Positions 33,550-43,566 of a stretch of DNA of 64,000 bases are shown here, piece by piece; position 1 is the stretch's first letter; the number at the start of each line of letters is the position of its first letter. The translations under genes were made by a program, and so were the position numbers. This DNA comes from an uncultured Fluviicola sp. (GTDB lineage Bacteria > Bacteroidota > Bacteroidia > Flavobacteriales > Crocinitomicaceae). Location of the stretch: assembly GCF_946478805.1 (NCBI RefSeq), contig NZ_CAMLDC010000005.1, positions 124,001-188,000 on the forward strand. The letters are read 5' to 3'. Below the pieces are notes generated by a model. The model worked only from the letters and a program-made list of their open reading frames with translations. It was not told where the DNA came from and searched no databases.

Positions 33550-34197
33550 TTACTTTTTAACACGTTTAATACTGCATCCTCTTGGGGGCGTAGAAGTTAT
33601 AACGACTTCTTTTCCTGAAGCGTTTGCTTCAATTGCATTTTTCAGGTAATTTTCATCTGAAGAACGTTTTCCATCCACTTTGTTGTCAATGGCCCCGGTA
33701 TAAATCAGTTCCATGTTTTTGTTCAAAAGAAAAATATGTGGAGTTGTTCTTGCCCCGAATGCATCTGCAAGTTCAGAGTTTTTATCAATCAGGTAAGGCA
33801 TCGTATATCCTTTCTCTTTTGCCCTGTTTTTCATCGCTTCCGGAGAATCGTCCTGATCCCTTTTTGCTTCATTGGAATTGATCAGAATCATTTTGAACCC
33901 ATGATCGGCAGCAAATTTATTCAAGTCGTTGTATTGTTTTTCCCATCCTTCAAAACTGTCGCTTCCAACTACAAAAGGACAAGTGTTGCAAGAGAAGACA
34001 ACCAGCAGGCCGTTATCACCGGATGCTGATTCCAATTGGATCATATTTCCATCCAAATTTTGCATTTGGTGTTGAATCATCGGAACGCGTTCACCTATAG
34101 AAAGCGTCTTAAACTCTTCTTTTTGAGCAAACGAAAATGCAGATACCAAAAGTGAAAATCCTACGAGAGTATTTTTAATTGTACGGGAGAATATCAT
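33550..34197 (-). CDS. Secreted thioredoxin/redoxin-like protein
   Basis: A 215-residue protein from the start MIFSRTIKNTLVGFSLLVSA, a signal peptide; an ATG 11 codons upstream is possible. The thioredoxin fold shows LLVVFSCNTCPFVVGSDSFE with a CxxC active site (CNTC), FKMILINSNEAKRDQDDSPE, and the cis-Pro loop GARTTPHIFLLN. A third Cys near the end (PRGCSIKR) is conserved in this redoxin subfamily. It probably acts in the periplasm in thiol redox chemistry. It lies 21 bases after the protease stop-side neighbour start (33528), on the same strand upstream of it, so it may be co-transcribed with the protease. Confidence 0.83.
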   Translation of the reverse strand: MIFSRTIKNTLVGFSLLVSAFSFAQKEEFKTLSIGERVPMIQHQMQNLDGNMIQLESASGDNGLLVVFSCNTCPFVVGSDSFEGWEKQYNDLNKFAADHGFKMILINSNEAKRDQDDSPEAMKNRAKEKGYTMPYLIDKNSELADAFGARTTPHIFLLNKNMELIYTGAIDNKVDGKRSSDENYLKNAIEANASGKEVVITSTPPRGCSIKRVKK

Positions 34198-34249
34198 AAT
34201 CAATCGAAATATTTTACATTTATCTGCCAATTTACGTTTTATTCCTTAT

Positions 34250-35464
34250 ATGAAAAAATCTTTAATTTTTCTTTTTGCGCTGGTTAGTACTGCTACTCGT
34301 GCCCAAAATTTTGAAATCCCGCCATTGAAACAGCCTTATTATGACATACTTGAGTGGAAAGGAATAGGTGCTTTAGCATTGAGTCGTGACCTGACATTAA
34401 CTCAGAAACAGGTTGATTTGACAATGGTTTCGGGCGAAGGGAAGAGTACTTGGCAGCAGGTGTATAACCCGATGGCTAAGGAAACTTATTTCATTTCGGA
34501 AGATGGAGGTAAATACGCCTACTTTCTTGAAAACCTGGAATTGAAGGATAACAAGGTTTTTATCCACCAGTTGAGTGCCGCGGGGAATATCAAAGTGATG
34601 AACCTGAATTTCCTTCCCACATTGAAACGAATCGGAAGCTTCAGCCCATCAGATTTGTACCTGACAGATATTATCACTACCGAAAAAGCACTGTTGTGGG
34701 TGTTCAAACACCGGGACAAAGAAAAATTGACGACAATTGCTGTTTCCATGACGCACCACAATTTCAATATGTATGCATTTATAGTATCCGAGAATGTGAT
34801 CAGTTCTTCGAAGATCGAGGATCAGATTTCGTGGTATGTTGCAGGTGAAAAAGGGGAAAACATCTTATTTGCGGCTCGTTTACATGCGGGAAAAGAGGCC
34901 GGATGGAAGGTAAAGGAATACAATCCGAAAGGAGTGATGGTTTCGGAACAGGTTCTGGAGCAAAAAGGAACGAATTTCATTGCACATGCACGCGTCGGAT
35001 TCGGAAGGAGAGGAAGTGCCTTGCTGAAACGAAGTGAGCCGAATGAAAAAGGGACGTTGGTTTTTGCAAATGGGGCATATTATGTCGGTGGAATCGAAAT
35101 GAACGGGATGACTGCCAATCTGATCAGCTATAAAATGGAAAATAAGTTGTGGAATAAGGTTTGCGAATCGACCTGTACGAATTACAATGCTAAAAAGGAT
35201 CTGGAAGTTGGTTGTTTCAGAATGAGTGAAGGGATCGGTTGGTATGTGAATTCTGCCAAGTCCGAAGGTCATTTTCACAGCTTCACTTCAGGTACCGGAA
35301 TCGTGTCCGGAAGTATTGACCAGGCAACTTCCAACCCAAGTCGCTTGCTTACTGCGGAATTTCCAAGTAAATTTGTAGTTGAATTAGATACGAAATGGTT
35401 GGTTTTTGATACAAAGCAATTTCCAACGAAAGGCAGTTTAAACTTCGAATATAAGCAGAAATGA
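34250..35464 (+). CDS. Secreted protein of unknown function (404 aa)
   Basis: A Sec signal (MKKSLIFLFALVSTATRAQN) leads a beta-rich mature part with repeated blade-like strands (for example TYFISEDGGKYAYFLENLEL, WVFKHRDKEKLTTIAVSM), which may be a beta-propeller. Two Cys lie close together in VCESTCTNYNAKKDLEVGC. There is no T9SS sorting domain or lipobox. The family is not recognised. Its stop overlaps the uridine kinase start (ATGA), so it is the first gene of a three-gene rightward unit. Confidence 0.7.
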   Translation: MKKSLIFLFALVSTATRAQNFEIPPLKQPYYDILEWKGIGALALSRDLTLTQKQVDLTMVSGEGKSTWQQVYNPMAKETYFISEDGGKYAYFLENLELKDNKVFIHQLSAAGNIKVMNLNFLPTLKRIGSFSPSDLYLTDIITTEKALLWVFKHRDKEKLTTIAVSMTHHNFNMYAFIVSENVISSSKIEDQISWYVAGEKGENILFAARLHAGKEAGWKVKEYNPKGVMVSEQVLEQKGTNFIAHARVGFGRRGSALLKRSEPNEKGTLVFANGAYYVGGIEMNGMTANLISYKMENKLWNKVCESTCTNYNAKKDLEVGCFRMSEGIGWYVNSAKSEGHFHSFTSGTGIVSGSIDQATSNPSRLLTAEFPSKFVVELDTKWLVFDTKQFPTKGSLNFEYKQK

Positions 35465-36078
35465 TCATTGGAATTTGTGGAGGTAGCGGATCTGGGAAAA
35501 CTACCCTTTTAAAACGCTTGGCGGCATTTTATGGTGAACTTCACCCTACGGTTTTTTCCATGGATAATTATTATTTACCCATTGATCAGCAGTTTTTGGA
35601 TGAAAACGGACAAGTGAATTTTGATTTGCCGACAGCTTTGGACCGGGAGAGATTGGTAAGGGATTTACGTGATTTGAAGGAAGGGAAATCAATCGAAGTG
35701 AAGGAGTATCATTTTAATGCTCCACCAAATAAGAGTGTATTGATTACCTTGGATCCTTCTCCTATTATTATTGTGGAAGGCTTGTTCCTGTTTGAGTATT
35801 CGGAAGTACATGCGTTATTGGATTTCTCGATATTTATGGAGGTTGATCCCGATGTACAGCTGGACAGAAGATTGTATAGGGATCAGGAAACGAGGGGTTA
35901 TTCACGTGCTGCAATCATGTATCAATGGAAATATCATGTGATTCCATGTTACCAGAAATACCTACTCCCTTATATGCATTTGGCTGATTTTGTTTTTGAG
36001 AATGATCAACAGGCCGACTTGGAATTTGAAAGACTGATCCAGATGCTAGCACCCAAATTGTTATGTTTAAAGGAATAA
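35461..36078 (+). CDS. udk: Uridine kinase
   Basis: A 205-residue P-loop kinase: MIIGICGGSGSGKTTLLKRL (Walker A GGSGSGKT, 8-15), then FSMDNYYLPID, DLPTALDRERLVRDLRDLKE and IIVEGLFLFE, all typical of uridine kinase. It phosphorylates uridine or cytidine to the monophosphate in pyrimidine salvage. Length is typical. Its 3' end overlaps the sensor-kinase gene start by 16 bases, so coupling of translation is likely. Confidence 0.9.
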   Translation: MIIGICGGSGSGKTTLLKRLAAFYGELHPTVFSMDNYYLPIDQQFLDENGQVNFDLPTALDRERLVRDLRDLKEGKSIEVKEYHFNAPPNKSVLITLDPSPIIIVEGLFLFEYSEVHALLDFSIFMEVDPDVQLDRRLYRDQETRGYSRAAIMYQWKYHVIPCYQKYLLPYMHLADFVFENDQQADLEFERLIQMLAPKLLCLKE

Positions 36079-39000
36079 TCCGATTTTTTGCAAAGCACGG
36101 ATATGCACTTGTTTTAGGTGCATGTTTTTTGCTGTTAATCGGATTGATAGTTAGGTTAAAGAAGTCGGGTCCTGAAGACATTCAAGAGTTCCAAACTGTT
36201 TTTTTGTCACAAATTTCGCGTGCAAAAAATCAATTGGAGGTCATTCCGGAGGATTGGAAAAATTTGAGCAAGGGCGAATTCTCCAAAAAATACAATTATA
36301 TTGAGAATACCTTGTTTGTTCATGTGTATCATGGGGATTCATTGGTTTTTTGGAATACGAATAAGTGTCCGGTAAATCGGTTTGCAGATTTGCATTTCCC
36401 AACGAAAGGAATCATCCAATTGCAGAATGGTTGGTACTACAGCCAGTTGATGAAGAAGGGCGATGCTATTTTTGTAGTTAGCTTTGGAATCAAGCGGGTT
36501 TTTCCTATTACCAACGATCAACTGAAGGATTATTTTTTCAAACCGTTTCCGGCTATCCATGGAACGGTTTCTCTGGTAGCAGATAAGGATAATACCATTT
36601 TTGACCAAAAAGGTGAAGCCGTTTTTGGAATTGACAGAACAGGTCAAGTTCCGGATAATGGGAGTTTACTTACGATTATCTTCGGGGATATACTGATTCT
36701 TATCTTATTGATCTCGGTCAGGATCAATGCTTTTTTGAATTCGAACGCAAAGCACTGGGTTTACATATTTGCGATTCTTGTGATACGTTATTTGGCATTG
36801 CGCCTGGATTGGTTTGAATGGATGGAAAGCACTTCCTTGTTCGATCCGGGATTGATGGCTTTGAATAATTGGATCCCGAATTTTGGCGAGGTTCTGATCT
36901 GGTCCGTTTGTTTTGTGCTGATTGTACCGTCTTTGAAGAAATTGATCTTAAGTGTGGAAAGTAAATTGGTTATTTATTTTTTACTGTGTCTGATTCCTGT
37001 TTTCATGATGGTTTATCCGCAAATCATCAAACTGACCATTGTCAATTCCACCATTCCGATTCATTTGAGCGACATTCTGAAGCTGAATGTTTTTTCCATC
37101 GTGTTTATTTTTATTATTGGATTGGGCTCCTTGTTTCTACTACAATTTTATTTGGTTGTTATTGGCAAATGGAAAGCAATAAATCCAAAGAAGGGTGAAG
37201 TTTTTGCTGTTCTTTCAGTCTTGTTTGGCTCCGTTATCATTGCCAATGAATGGATTTTCAGATTACACGGCTTCTGGATAATCTGGATGTTTGCACTTTT
37301 CATCCTTTCGCTGATCGTTGGTTTTCGGGTCAATCAGAAGTGGACTTTCACCTTTTATCTACTGGCAACCTTTCTCGTTTCATTTGGAATCACCATGAAC
37401 CTGGAAATGGAATCCAAAAAGAAAGAACGGGAAGAGCGGCTGCTTTTTGCAAACCAACTGGCTGACGACCGCGATTTCAATGCGGAAGTGGATTTCACCA
37501 TTGCGAGGGAAAAACTCATCGGGGAACCATTTCTTAAACGGCTTTTTCATCACGATACAAAACCAAGCTTTTCCGAATTGAAAGAAGCAATGGAATACCA
37601 GGTTTTCAAAGGATACTGGGACCGTTACGATGTTGATTTCTATTATTATTTGCCCGACAGTGCCAGTATCCGGTTGAACGGGATGTATAAAAAACAACTG
37701 GATGAATTGATTGAGCGACATGGGATACAATCGGAAATCGATTCGAGTTTGTATTACGTAAAGGATTATACCAGCCAGTTCAATTATGTCTTTTACCTTC
37801 CCTTAAAAAGAAATGGAATAACCGTTGATTTTTATGGAACCATGAAGTCAAAACGAATCCCTGAGAAGATAGGTTTTCCGCGACTCCTGATTTCAAAACA
37901 AACAGCCGTTTTCGAATCGTTGGAGCGCTATTCGATTGCCAAGTATTTCAATGATCAGTTGGTTTTGAATTATGGGGTATATAGTTATCCGACTAATTTG
38001 AAAATTTTCGGAGATGATGAGGAACAAGGTCATCAATGGTACGAAAAGGAAGGTTTTGAGCACCTCATTTTTAAGAAGTCGAAAACGGATGCAATCATCT
38101 TAAGCAAAATGATGCCTTCCTGGTTGTCTTACCTGACAACGACCTCCATACTGCTTGTCTGTTTCGGGGCTTTGTTGACAATCGTTTTATTGCTCAAGCA
38201 ATTGAACCAATTCCGGGTCTCAACCGGAATTTCCATGATAACCAAGATCCAATTGGTCCTGATCGGACTGATCGTAATCTCACTCGCAGGATTCAGTATC
38301 GCTAGCACGACAATGCTTAGTGGACAATACAGGAGTTATTCGACAGATCAGATCCGGGAAAAAGTAAAATCGGTTATCAACGATATCAATTCCAGGCAAC
38401 GCTTCACTTCCGAAAAATTCAGTGATAAGGACCAGGAAGAATTGGATTATCAGTTGAGAAGATGGTCGAAGGTATTCCTTGCTGATATCAGCCTGTACCA
38501 AGCGGATGGGATTTTGGCGGGTACTTCGCGAACGAAGATTTACAACATGGGTTTGCTTAGTGAACAGATGAACCCGAAAGCCTTATATGAGTTGCAATTC
38601 AATATGCGATCGGAATTCATCCACGAAGAGAATATCGGTTCCTTGGTTTATTTATCAGGATATGTTCCTGTATTTAACCATGAAAATGAATTGCTGGGAT
38701 ATTTGAATATCCTGCATTTTGATCAGCGGAACGTATTCGAGGAGCAGTTGAGACAGTTCTTTGTGGCTATCCTGAATGTATTCATGCTTTTGTTGGTATT
38801 ATCTATTTTGGTTGCGCTTTTGGTTTCCTCCTGGTTAACAGGTCCGTTGATGTTGTTGCGAAAGAGTTTTTCCCAGTTCGAGTTAGGGAAAAACAGCCAG
38901 GAGATTAACTACAAAGCACACGATGAAATCGGTTCGCTGGTTGCAGAATACAATCACAAGTTAAAAGAATTGGCAGAAGCTGCGGCTAAATTGGCACAAT

Positions 39001-39683
39001 CCGAACGCGAAAGTGCATGGAGGGAAATGGCGAAGCAAGTGGCGCATGAGATTAAAAACCCTTTAACACCCATGAAATTGAGTGTTCAACATCTGCAACG
39101 CATTTTTGATCCGAATGACCCGAAATCCGCCGAACGGATTGAACGGGTTACCGGTTCTTTGATTGAGCAGATCGATGCCTTGACACATATTGCGAATGAA
39201 TTCTCCAATTTTGCCAAATTGCCTCAACCGGTTATCGCTGAAATAGACCTGGTAAGCTTAATAAAGGCCGTGGGCGCATTATTTGATAATGATGAGAATG
39301 TTCACGTGAAACTTGAATTGAATTCGTCAGATTCGAAGATTTGGGTTCCCGGTGATAAGGAAATGTTGCTTCGCGTGTTGAACAATTTGGTTTCTAATGG
39401 AATTCAGGCGGTTTCAATGGGAACTTCTGCGGAAATCCTTATTTCAGTTGAAACGGATGAAGAACATGCTTTTATCCGTGTAAGGGATAATGGAACAGGG
39501 ATTCCTGAGGATCAGATACAAACCATCTTTGAACCCTATTTCACGACGAAGTCAACGGGAACCGGTTTAGGCTTAGCGATGGTGAAACAGATTATTGAAA
39601 CGCATCGCGGTTCCATAGAGATCGAAAAAACGACTTCTGAAGGAACAACAGTATTGGTTTCGCTACCGAGATTAAAAAAATGA
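36063..39683 (+). CDS. Large NtrY-like sensor histidine kinase
   Basis: A 1206-residue membrane kinase. About twelve predicted membrane helices are seen: one at the N-terminus, a block of eight (about 200-455), and three more (about 690-715, 745-770, 900-930). Between them are two large extracytoplasmic regions. Then come HAMP, the HisKA box REMAKQVAHEIKNPLTPMKL with the phospho-accepting His995, and an HATPase_c domain (DNGTGIPEDQ, GTGLGLAMVKQI). The HisKA box is of the NtrY type, usually paired with sigma-54 activators. No response regulator gene is adjacent, so it is an orphan here. Signal unknown. Confidence 0.9.
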   Translation: MFKGIIRFFAKHGYALVLGACFLLLIGLIVRLKKSGPEDIQEFQTVFLSQISRAKNQLEVIPEDWKNLSKGEFSKKYNYIENTLFVHVYHGDSLVFWNTNKCPVNRFADLHFPTKGIIQLQNGWYYSQLMKKGDAIFVVSFGIKRVFPITNDQLKDYFFKPFPAIHGTVSLVADKDNTIFDQKGEAVFGIDRTGQVPDNGSLLTIIFGDILILILLISVRINAFLNSNAKHWVYIFAILVIRYLALRLDWFEWMESTSLFDPGLMALNNWIPNFGEVLIWSVCFVLIVPSLKKLILSVESKLVIYFLLCLIPVFMMVYPQIIKLTIVNSTIPIHLSDILKLNVFSIVFIFIIGLGSLFLLQFYLVVIGKWKAINPKKGEVFAVLSVLFGSVIIANEWIFRLHGFWIIWMFALFILSLIVGFRVNQKWTFTFYLLATFLVSFGITMNLEMESKKKEREERLLFANQLADDRDFNAEVDFTIAREKLIGEPFLKRLFHHDTKPSFSELKEAMEYQVFKGYWDRYDVDFYYYLPDSASIRLNGMYKKQLDELIERHGIQSEIDSSLYYVKDYTSQFNYVFYLPLKRNGITVDFYGTMKSKRIPEKIGFPRLLISKQTAVFESLERYSIAKYFNDQLVLNYGVYSYPTNLKIFGDDEEQGHQWYEKEGFEHLIFKKSKTDAIILSKMMPSWLSYLTTTSILLVCFGALLTIVLLLKQLNQFRVSTGISMITKIQLVLIGLIVISLAGFSIASTTMLSGQYRSYSTDQIREKVKSVINDINSRQRFTSEKFSDKDQEELDYQLRRWSKVFLADISLYQADGILAGTSRTKIYNMGLLSEQMNPKALYELQFNMRSEFIHEENIGSLVYLSGYVPVFNHENELLGYLNILHFDQRNVFEEQLRQFFVAILNVFMLLLVLSILVALLVSSWLTGPLMLLRKSFSQFELGKNSQEINYKAHDEIGSLVAEYNHKLKELAEAAAKLAQSERESAWREMAKQVAHEIKNPLTPMKLSVQHLQRIFDPNDPKSAERIERVTGSLIEQIDALTHIANEFSNFAKLPQPVIAEIDLVSLIKAVGALFDNDENVHVKLELNSSDSKIWVPGDKEMLLRVLNNLVSNGIQAVSMGTSAEILISVETDEEHAFIRVRDNGTGIPEDQIQTIFEPYFTTKSTGTGLGLAMVKQIIETHRGSIEIEKTTSEGTTVLVSLPRLKK

Positions 39684-39714
39684 AAAAAATTAGGGACACG
39701 ATGCATCATGTCCC
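39683..39714 (-). terminator. Terminator after the DUF2341 T9SS gene
   Basis: GGGACA (39693-39698) and TGTCCC (39709-39714) pair, with one mismatch before the palindromic GATGCATC loop region. On the minus strand the stem is followed by a run of T (39683-39690), 26 bases past the stop at 39740. It may also stop the converging kinase transcript. Confidence 0.72.
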
Positions 39715-39739
39715 CGACTTTAATCTCATGATTTATTTC

Positions 39740-41671
39740 TTATTGGATCACAAACCGGATCACTTTTGTTCTTGATTGAAGGTAATAGGATCCTGCTCCC
39801 AATGAAGTGACGTCGATTTGCTTACTTACTCCTGCAACGATGTGTTCTTTTCGAACCACATTCCCGATCACGTCGATAATCTTTAATTCTTGTGAACTGG
39901 AAGATTGGATTGTTAAGTTCCCGGTTGTCGGGTTGGGAAATAGTGAGAGATTGTCTATCTGGTTCAATTCTTCCAGACCAACCGTGGAAATGACAATGCA
40001 ATTGGATTGCTCTGAACACGAACCGACTGCTGAAATAACGGCGTAACTTCCATTTTGGGTCGCCTCATAGAATGAACCGGTAGCTCCCGGAATAGGCGTA
40101 TTGCCGGCAGTACAATTTACCCATTGATATGCTGTAGCTCCGAGGTCGGCAACCAAAGTCAACCCGATTTGTTGGATTTGGGAATCGATATCAGCCTGAA
40201 AGGTCAATACTGTCGTTATGATACTGTCACAATTGGAAACTCCGGTTAATGTATCGATATAGGTTCCGTCTGAAGTATATGTGTGGCTTCCGATTTGGTA
40301 ATTCTCACCAAAACACTTTTGAATGGTTCTATTCAGATAAACAGGTGTGTGAAACAGGATTTGTATGGAATCGGAATTCTGGCAGCCGTTATTGTCTGTG
40401 GCTTGGACATGATAAGTGGTTGTAACCGTTGGGGAAACAATCAATGAATCTGCAGTTGAATTATCATCCCAAAGCGCATTATATATCGTATCAATCATTA
40501 ACTCAGCCCACTCGCCATTACAGACAATCGTTGTTGTGGCTTGTAGATTCGGAACAGGCAACATCCCTACATTGAATGTGATAGAATCCATTTTGTTATA
40601 CCCACAGGCATCGGTAATGGTGACATGGTATTCCATTGTATCAGACGGAGAAGCTGTCGGTTGAACGATTGTGTCGTTGCTGATTCCTGTTCCTGTCCAT
40701 TGGATGTCAAATGGTTCCTGGCCACCCAAAATAGTTAAAGGAATGGAAACGGAATCACTGAAACAGATAAAAAGCTCGTCAGTCATGTTCGTTGTAAATT
40801 GTCCTAATTCGTAGGTTGGAGCAGGAGTTATGTTTGTCTTTGTAAAATACCAGAAATCCGGATATCCGTAATGAATAGAGTTGAGATAATTTCCCGGATA
40901 GGTATTTTGGTCACATCCGTTACAATAACGCATGTCCAGGTAAGTCAAATGCTGACCGATTTGAGAAGTGGAGGGGCCATAGTAATATCCATCTGTGTTG
41001 TCTTGGTACATTTCGATCAGATATTGGGTTCCTTGAGTTAACCAGATCGGAGAACTCAGGTTTTCATAAGAATATTGAGCTGCCGGTCCATTCACCTGCA
41101 TTTGACGCAAAATACCTTGTGTTGTAACATCGAAAAGTGTGATGTAACGCGTTGATCCGTTGGGTTCGTTTTTCCCGAATGCAGTTACAAGCAGGTCTTC
41201 GTTCGCAGCAAATCTTATCCCGCGTTGTGAGTTTGTTACACCTCCGTTGGCACCGCCGCTTACGCTGTCAGTTGCGGAGTTTGGCCCCAGGAATGTTCCA
41301 TTGATAGCAGATAAAGGACTAGCGGAAGCATTTCCATAATTCAAGTAGATGGTTTTTCCACCGTTGGCCGGAATGCTATCGATTTTTACCCAGATTTGAG
41401 TTGCTGTTGTATTGATATCCGATTCAATCCAATAATTCAGGATATCACCGCCGGTACATTTGGTTGAAAAACGGATGTCGTCTCCCGTTGCTGACATTTC
41501 CCCGTTTAGAATAGGTGTCTGTGTGTCAACAGTGATTTTCAATTGATAGTTGGTTACCAGGTTTCCCGAATGTTCGGTAATTGTAATCGGTTGTGTGTAA
41601 GTCCAACCCGCGATTTGTGAAAATGCCTGAAAACTGACAGTCAACACAAAAAGGATCAGTGAATGTTTCAT
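39740..41671 (-). CDS. T9SS-secreted DUF2341 protein (643 aa)
   Basis: The start at 41671 gives MKHSLILFVLTVSFQAFSQI, a Sec signal. Residues about 20-130 are a DUF2341 domain (WTYTQPITITEHSGNLVTNY, RFSTKCTGGDILNYWIE, GKTIYLNYGNASA). Further on are two or three Ig/PKD-like modules (YHVTITDACGYNKMDSITF, YHVQATDNNGCQNSDSIQI) and a type A sorting domain (SLFPNPTTGNLTIQS). DUF2341 occurs in secreted carbohydrate-binding or adhesin-like proteins. The substrate is unknown. Confidence 0.85.
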   Translation of the reverse strand: MKHSLILFVLTVSFQAFSQIAGWTYTQPITITEHSGNLVTNYQLKITVDTQTPILNGEMSATGDDIRFSTKCTGGDILNYWIESDINTTATQIWVKIDSIPANGGKTIYLNYGNASASPLSAINGTFLGPNSATDSVSGGANGGVTNSQRGIRFAANEDLLVTAFGKNEPNGSTRYITLFDVTTQGILRQMQVNGPAAQYSYENLSSPIWLTQGTQYLIEMYQDNTDGYYYGPSTSQIGQHLTYLDMRYCNGCDQNTYPGNYLNSIHYGYPDFWYFTKTNITPAPTYELGQFTTNMTDELFICFSDSVSIPLTILGGQEPFDIQWTGTGISNDTIVQPTASPSDTMEYHVTITDACGYNKMDSITFNVGMLPVPNLQATTTIVCNGEWAELMIDTIYNALWDDNSTADSLIVSPTVTTTYHVQATDNNGCQNSDSIQILFHTPVYLNRTIQKCFGENYQIGSHTYTSDGTYIDTLTGVSNCDSIITTVLTFQADIDSQIQQIGLTLVADLGATAYQWVNCTAGNTPIPGATGSFYEATQNGSYAVISAVGSCSEQSNCIVISTVGLEELNQIDNLSLFPNPTTGNLTIQSSSSQELKIIDVIGNVVRKEHIVAGVSKQIDVTSLGAGSYYLQSRTKVIRFVIQ

Positions 41672-41740
41672 AGAAGTAATAATTTTTGCGAAGATACTAA
41701 ATTCTCTTCGCAAGAGAATCACTTAAGAATGGGGTATAAA

Positions 41741-41772
41741 AAAACCGATCCGTCAGCTGACGAATCGGTTTT
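41741..41772 (-). terminator. Terminator after the PA-domain T9SS gene
   Basis: AAAACCGAT (41741-41749) and ATCGGTTTT (41764-41772) pair, and the centre CGTCAGCTGACG is itself a 12-base palindrome. It is 18 bases past the stop at 41791. Confidence 0.88.
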
Positions 41773-41790
41773 CTATGAATTTAATTCTAA

Positions 41791-43566
41791 TTATTTAGAT
41801 ACAACCACGTTGAAGCGGCTAGTAGTACCATTTGAATAATCTAATGAGAATACATACGTACCAGCATTCATTCCAGCAACAGAAGTTGCGAATTGACCAT
41901 TTTCAATTTTCACTTGTTGGTTGGAAACCTGACGACCAGCCATGTCTGTAATTTTCAATGTTGCATCACCGGCAGCGTTTACTTTTACAGTAATTACATC
42001 TTTCGCTGGAACTGGGAATGCGTCTGCACTAACCAATTCGTTTTCTGAAACATTTAATGTAGCACCAGTTCTCATTGCTATAGCCGGAGAAATTCCGAAA
42101 CCACCATTTGTCCAAGTTGTTGTTTCAGCACGAATAGGGAAACGAACCAAATGATCTGCATTAAGCTGCATATCGTAATAATCCGTTGTATTGTATGCCA
42201 TGAACAATTTTGGTTGTAAACTAGTGATGCACAATAAATAGTCCTGGTTGTTAATAAATCGATAAGATGGAGCAGTTGTGATCGGAATAAAGATCGTTCC
42301 TTCTTCCAATGCATCAGCCGGTTCAGGATATGTATAAGAACCTTCGGCAACAGAGCTTATTTGATCAAATGTTCCGTTTTGAATTGTTTTATCTGCATCA
42401 TTCCATGTGTACAATGCCCATTGAACTTCAAAACCATCTAAAGTAACTAGTGTATCAGTAGCACCGATAGCAAAACCTCCGAAGTAAACTCCGTCCATTG
42501 CTACTCTGTGTGCATTTGCATCTTTTAAAACTACGCATCCCTCAAATGTTGTCGTTGGCAAATTAGCATCGGCAGCACGATAAAAACCATCTGTTTTTAC
42601 CACTTCACCAGCTGTCGTATCCAAACGGACCAAAGACCATAAAGAGTCACTGATATTGAAATAATTTTTAGAAACATTGTCACCTAAAAATTCGTCTGTA
42701 ACACTCATTGTGATGTTATATGATACTTCATACTGACCAATTGCATAAGAAGCACTTGAGAACGTAGGAGTAGTCATGTACAGAGAATCTCCGGAATTAA
42801 TATTTCCAGGAGTAGATACCTGGCTATAAACCTGTGTTCCATCACGTTTAATAACTGTAGTTAAAGTAACACCTGTTTGGTTATTAATACCATAGTTATA
42901 AACCCATGTTCCGGGGTTTAGAGAGAATTCAGAAGCATTTTGAACTAACGCAGATGGTTTTGATCCAAAACTTGCTCTAACAGAGTTGTTGTCGAATGTA
43001 GTGACATCATCATTAAAGTAACCTGTTTTGTCACCAATGAACGCAACCACAGGAACGTTGTTCTGAATTTGGTTAAGAATAGCCTGGCCTGTAGCAAGGT
43101 TGATGCAGATTACCGGAATAGTAACTGCAGCACCCTCTGTTCCGCCATTCATTGCAATCGTCGTTGCATCGCGGTTTACAATGATAACTGCAATCGCACC
43201 TGCATTTGCACACATTTGTGCTTTCACACCAAAACCACAAGCACCGATAGCAGGGTTTCCTCCATCACCACGGAATACCATAGCAATTTTTCCAGCCAAA
43301 CTTCCCGGGCTTAATGCATTACAACCGGTTGCTGACGCAGGGTTTCCTTGCGCGTTGACGCCTGATGTTCCATCGTTCGGAACCACAACCGTGTCAAGCA
43401 CGTAAACACCATTCAAATTGGCTAATCCCCAGCTCGATCCGTCTCCATTCGATTTAAAATCGTAGAATCCTTGAATAGATGCAGGAGCTTCAACTGAAAA
43501 TATCACTTGTGACATCGCAGTCGAACCAACCAACACTAACCCAAGGGAAAGTAAAAGTTTTTTCAT
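41791..43566 (-). CDS. Secreted PA-domain protein with C-terminal sorting-like domain
   Basis: A 591-residue protein. Signal peptide MKKLLLSLGLVLVGSTAMSQ. A protease-associated (PA) domain is visible at about 85-170: LAGKIAMVFRGDGGNPAIG, then AQMCANAGAIAVIIVNRDAT and VTIPVICINLATGQAILNQI. The middle region is beta-rich, with no catalytic peptidase motif. The C-terminus (FPVPAKDVITVKVNAAGDAT to FNVVVSK) fits a T9SS sorting domain, although the usual YPNP is FPVP. PA domains bind peptides or serve as lids on proteases; here the domain stands alone. Confidence 0.83.
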   Translation of the reverse strand: MKKLLLSLGLVLVGSTAMSQVIFSVEAPASIQGFYDFKSNGDGSSWGLANLNGVYVLDTVVVPNDGTSGVNAQGNPASATGCNALSPGSLAGKIAMVFRGDGGNPAIGACGFGVKAQMCANAGAIAVIIVNRDATTIAMNGGTEGAAVTIPVICINLATGQAILNQIQNNVPVVAFIGDKTGYFNDDVTTFDNNSVRASFGSKPSALVQNASEFSLNPGTWVYNYGINNQTGVTLTTVIKRDGTQVYSQVSTPGNINSGDSLYMTTPTFSSASYAIGQYEVSYNITMSVTDEFLGDNVSKNYFNISDSLWSLVRLDTTAGEVVKTDGFYRAADANLPTTTFEGCVVLKDANAHRVAMDGVYFGGFAIGATDTLVTLDGFEVQWALYTWNDADKTIQNGTFDQISSVAEGSYTYPEPADALEEGTIFIPITTAPSYRFINNQDYLLCITSLQPKLFMAYNTTDYYDMQLNADHLVRFPIRAETTTWTNGGFGISPAIAMRTGATLNVSENELVSADAFPVPAKDVITVKVNAAGDATLKITDMAGRQVSNQQVKIENGQFATSVAGMNAGTYVFSLDYSNGTTSRFNVVVSK

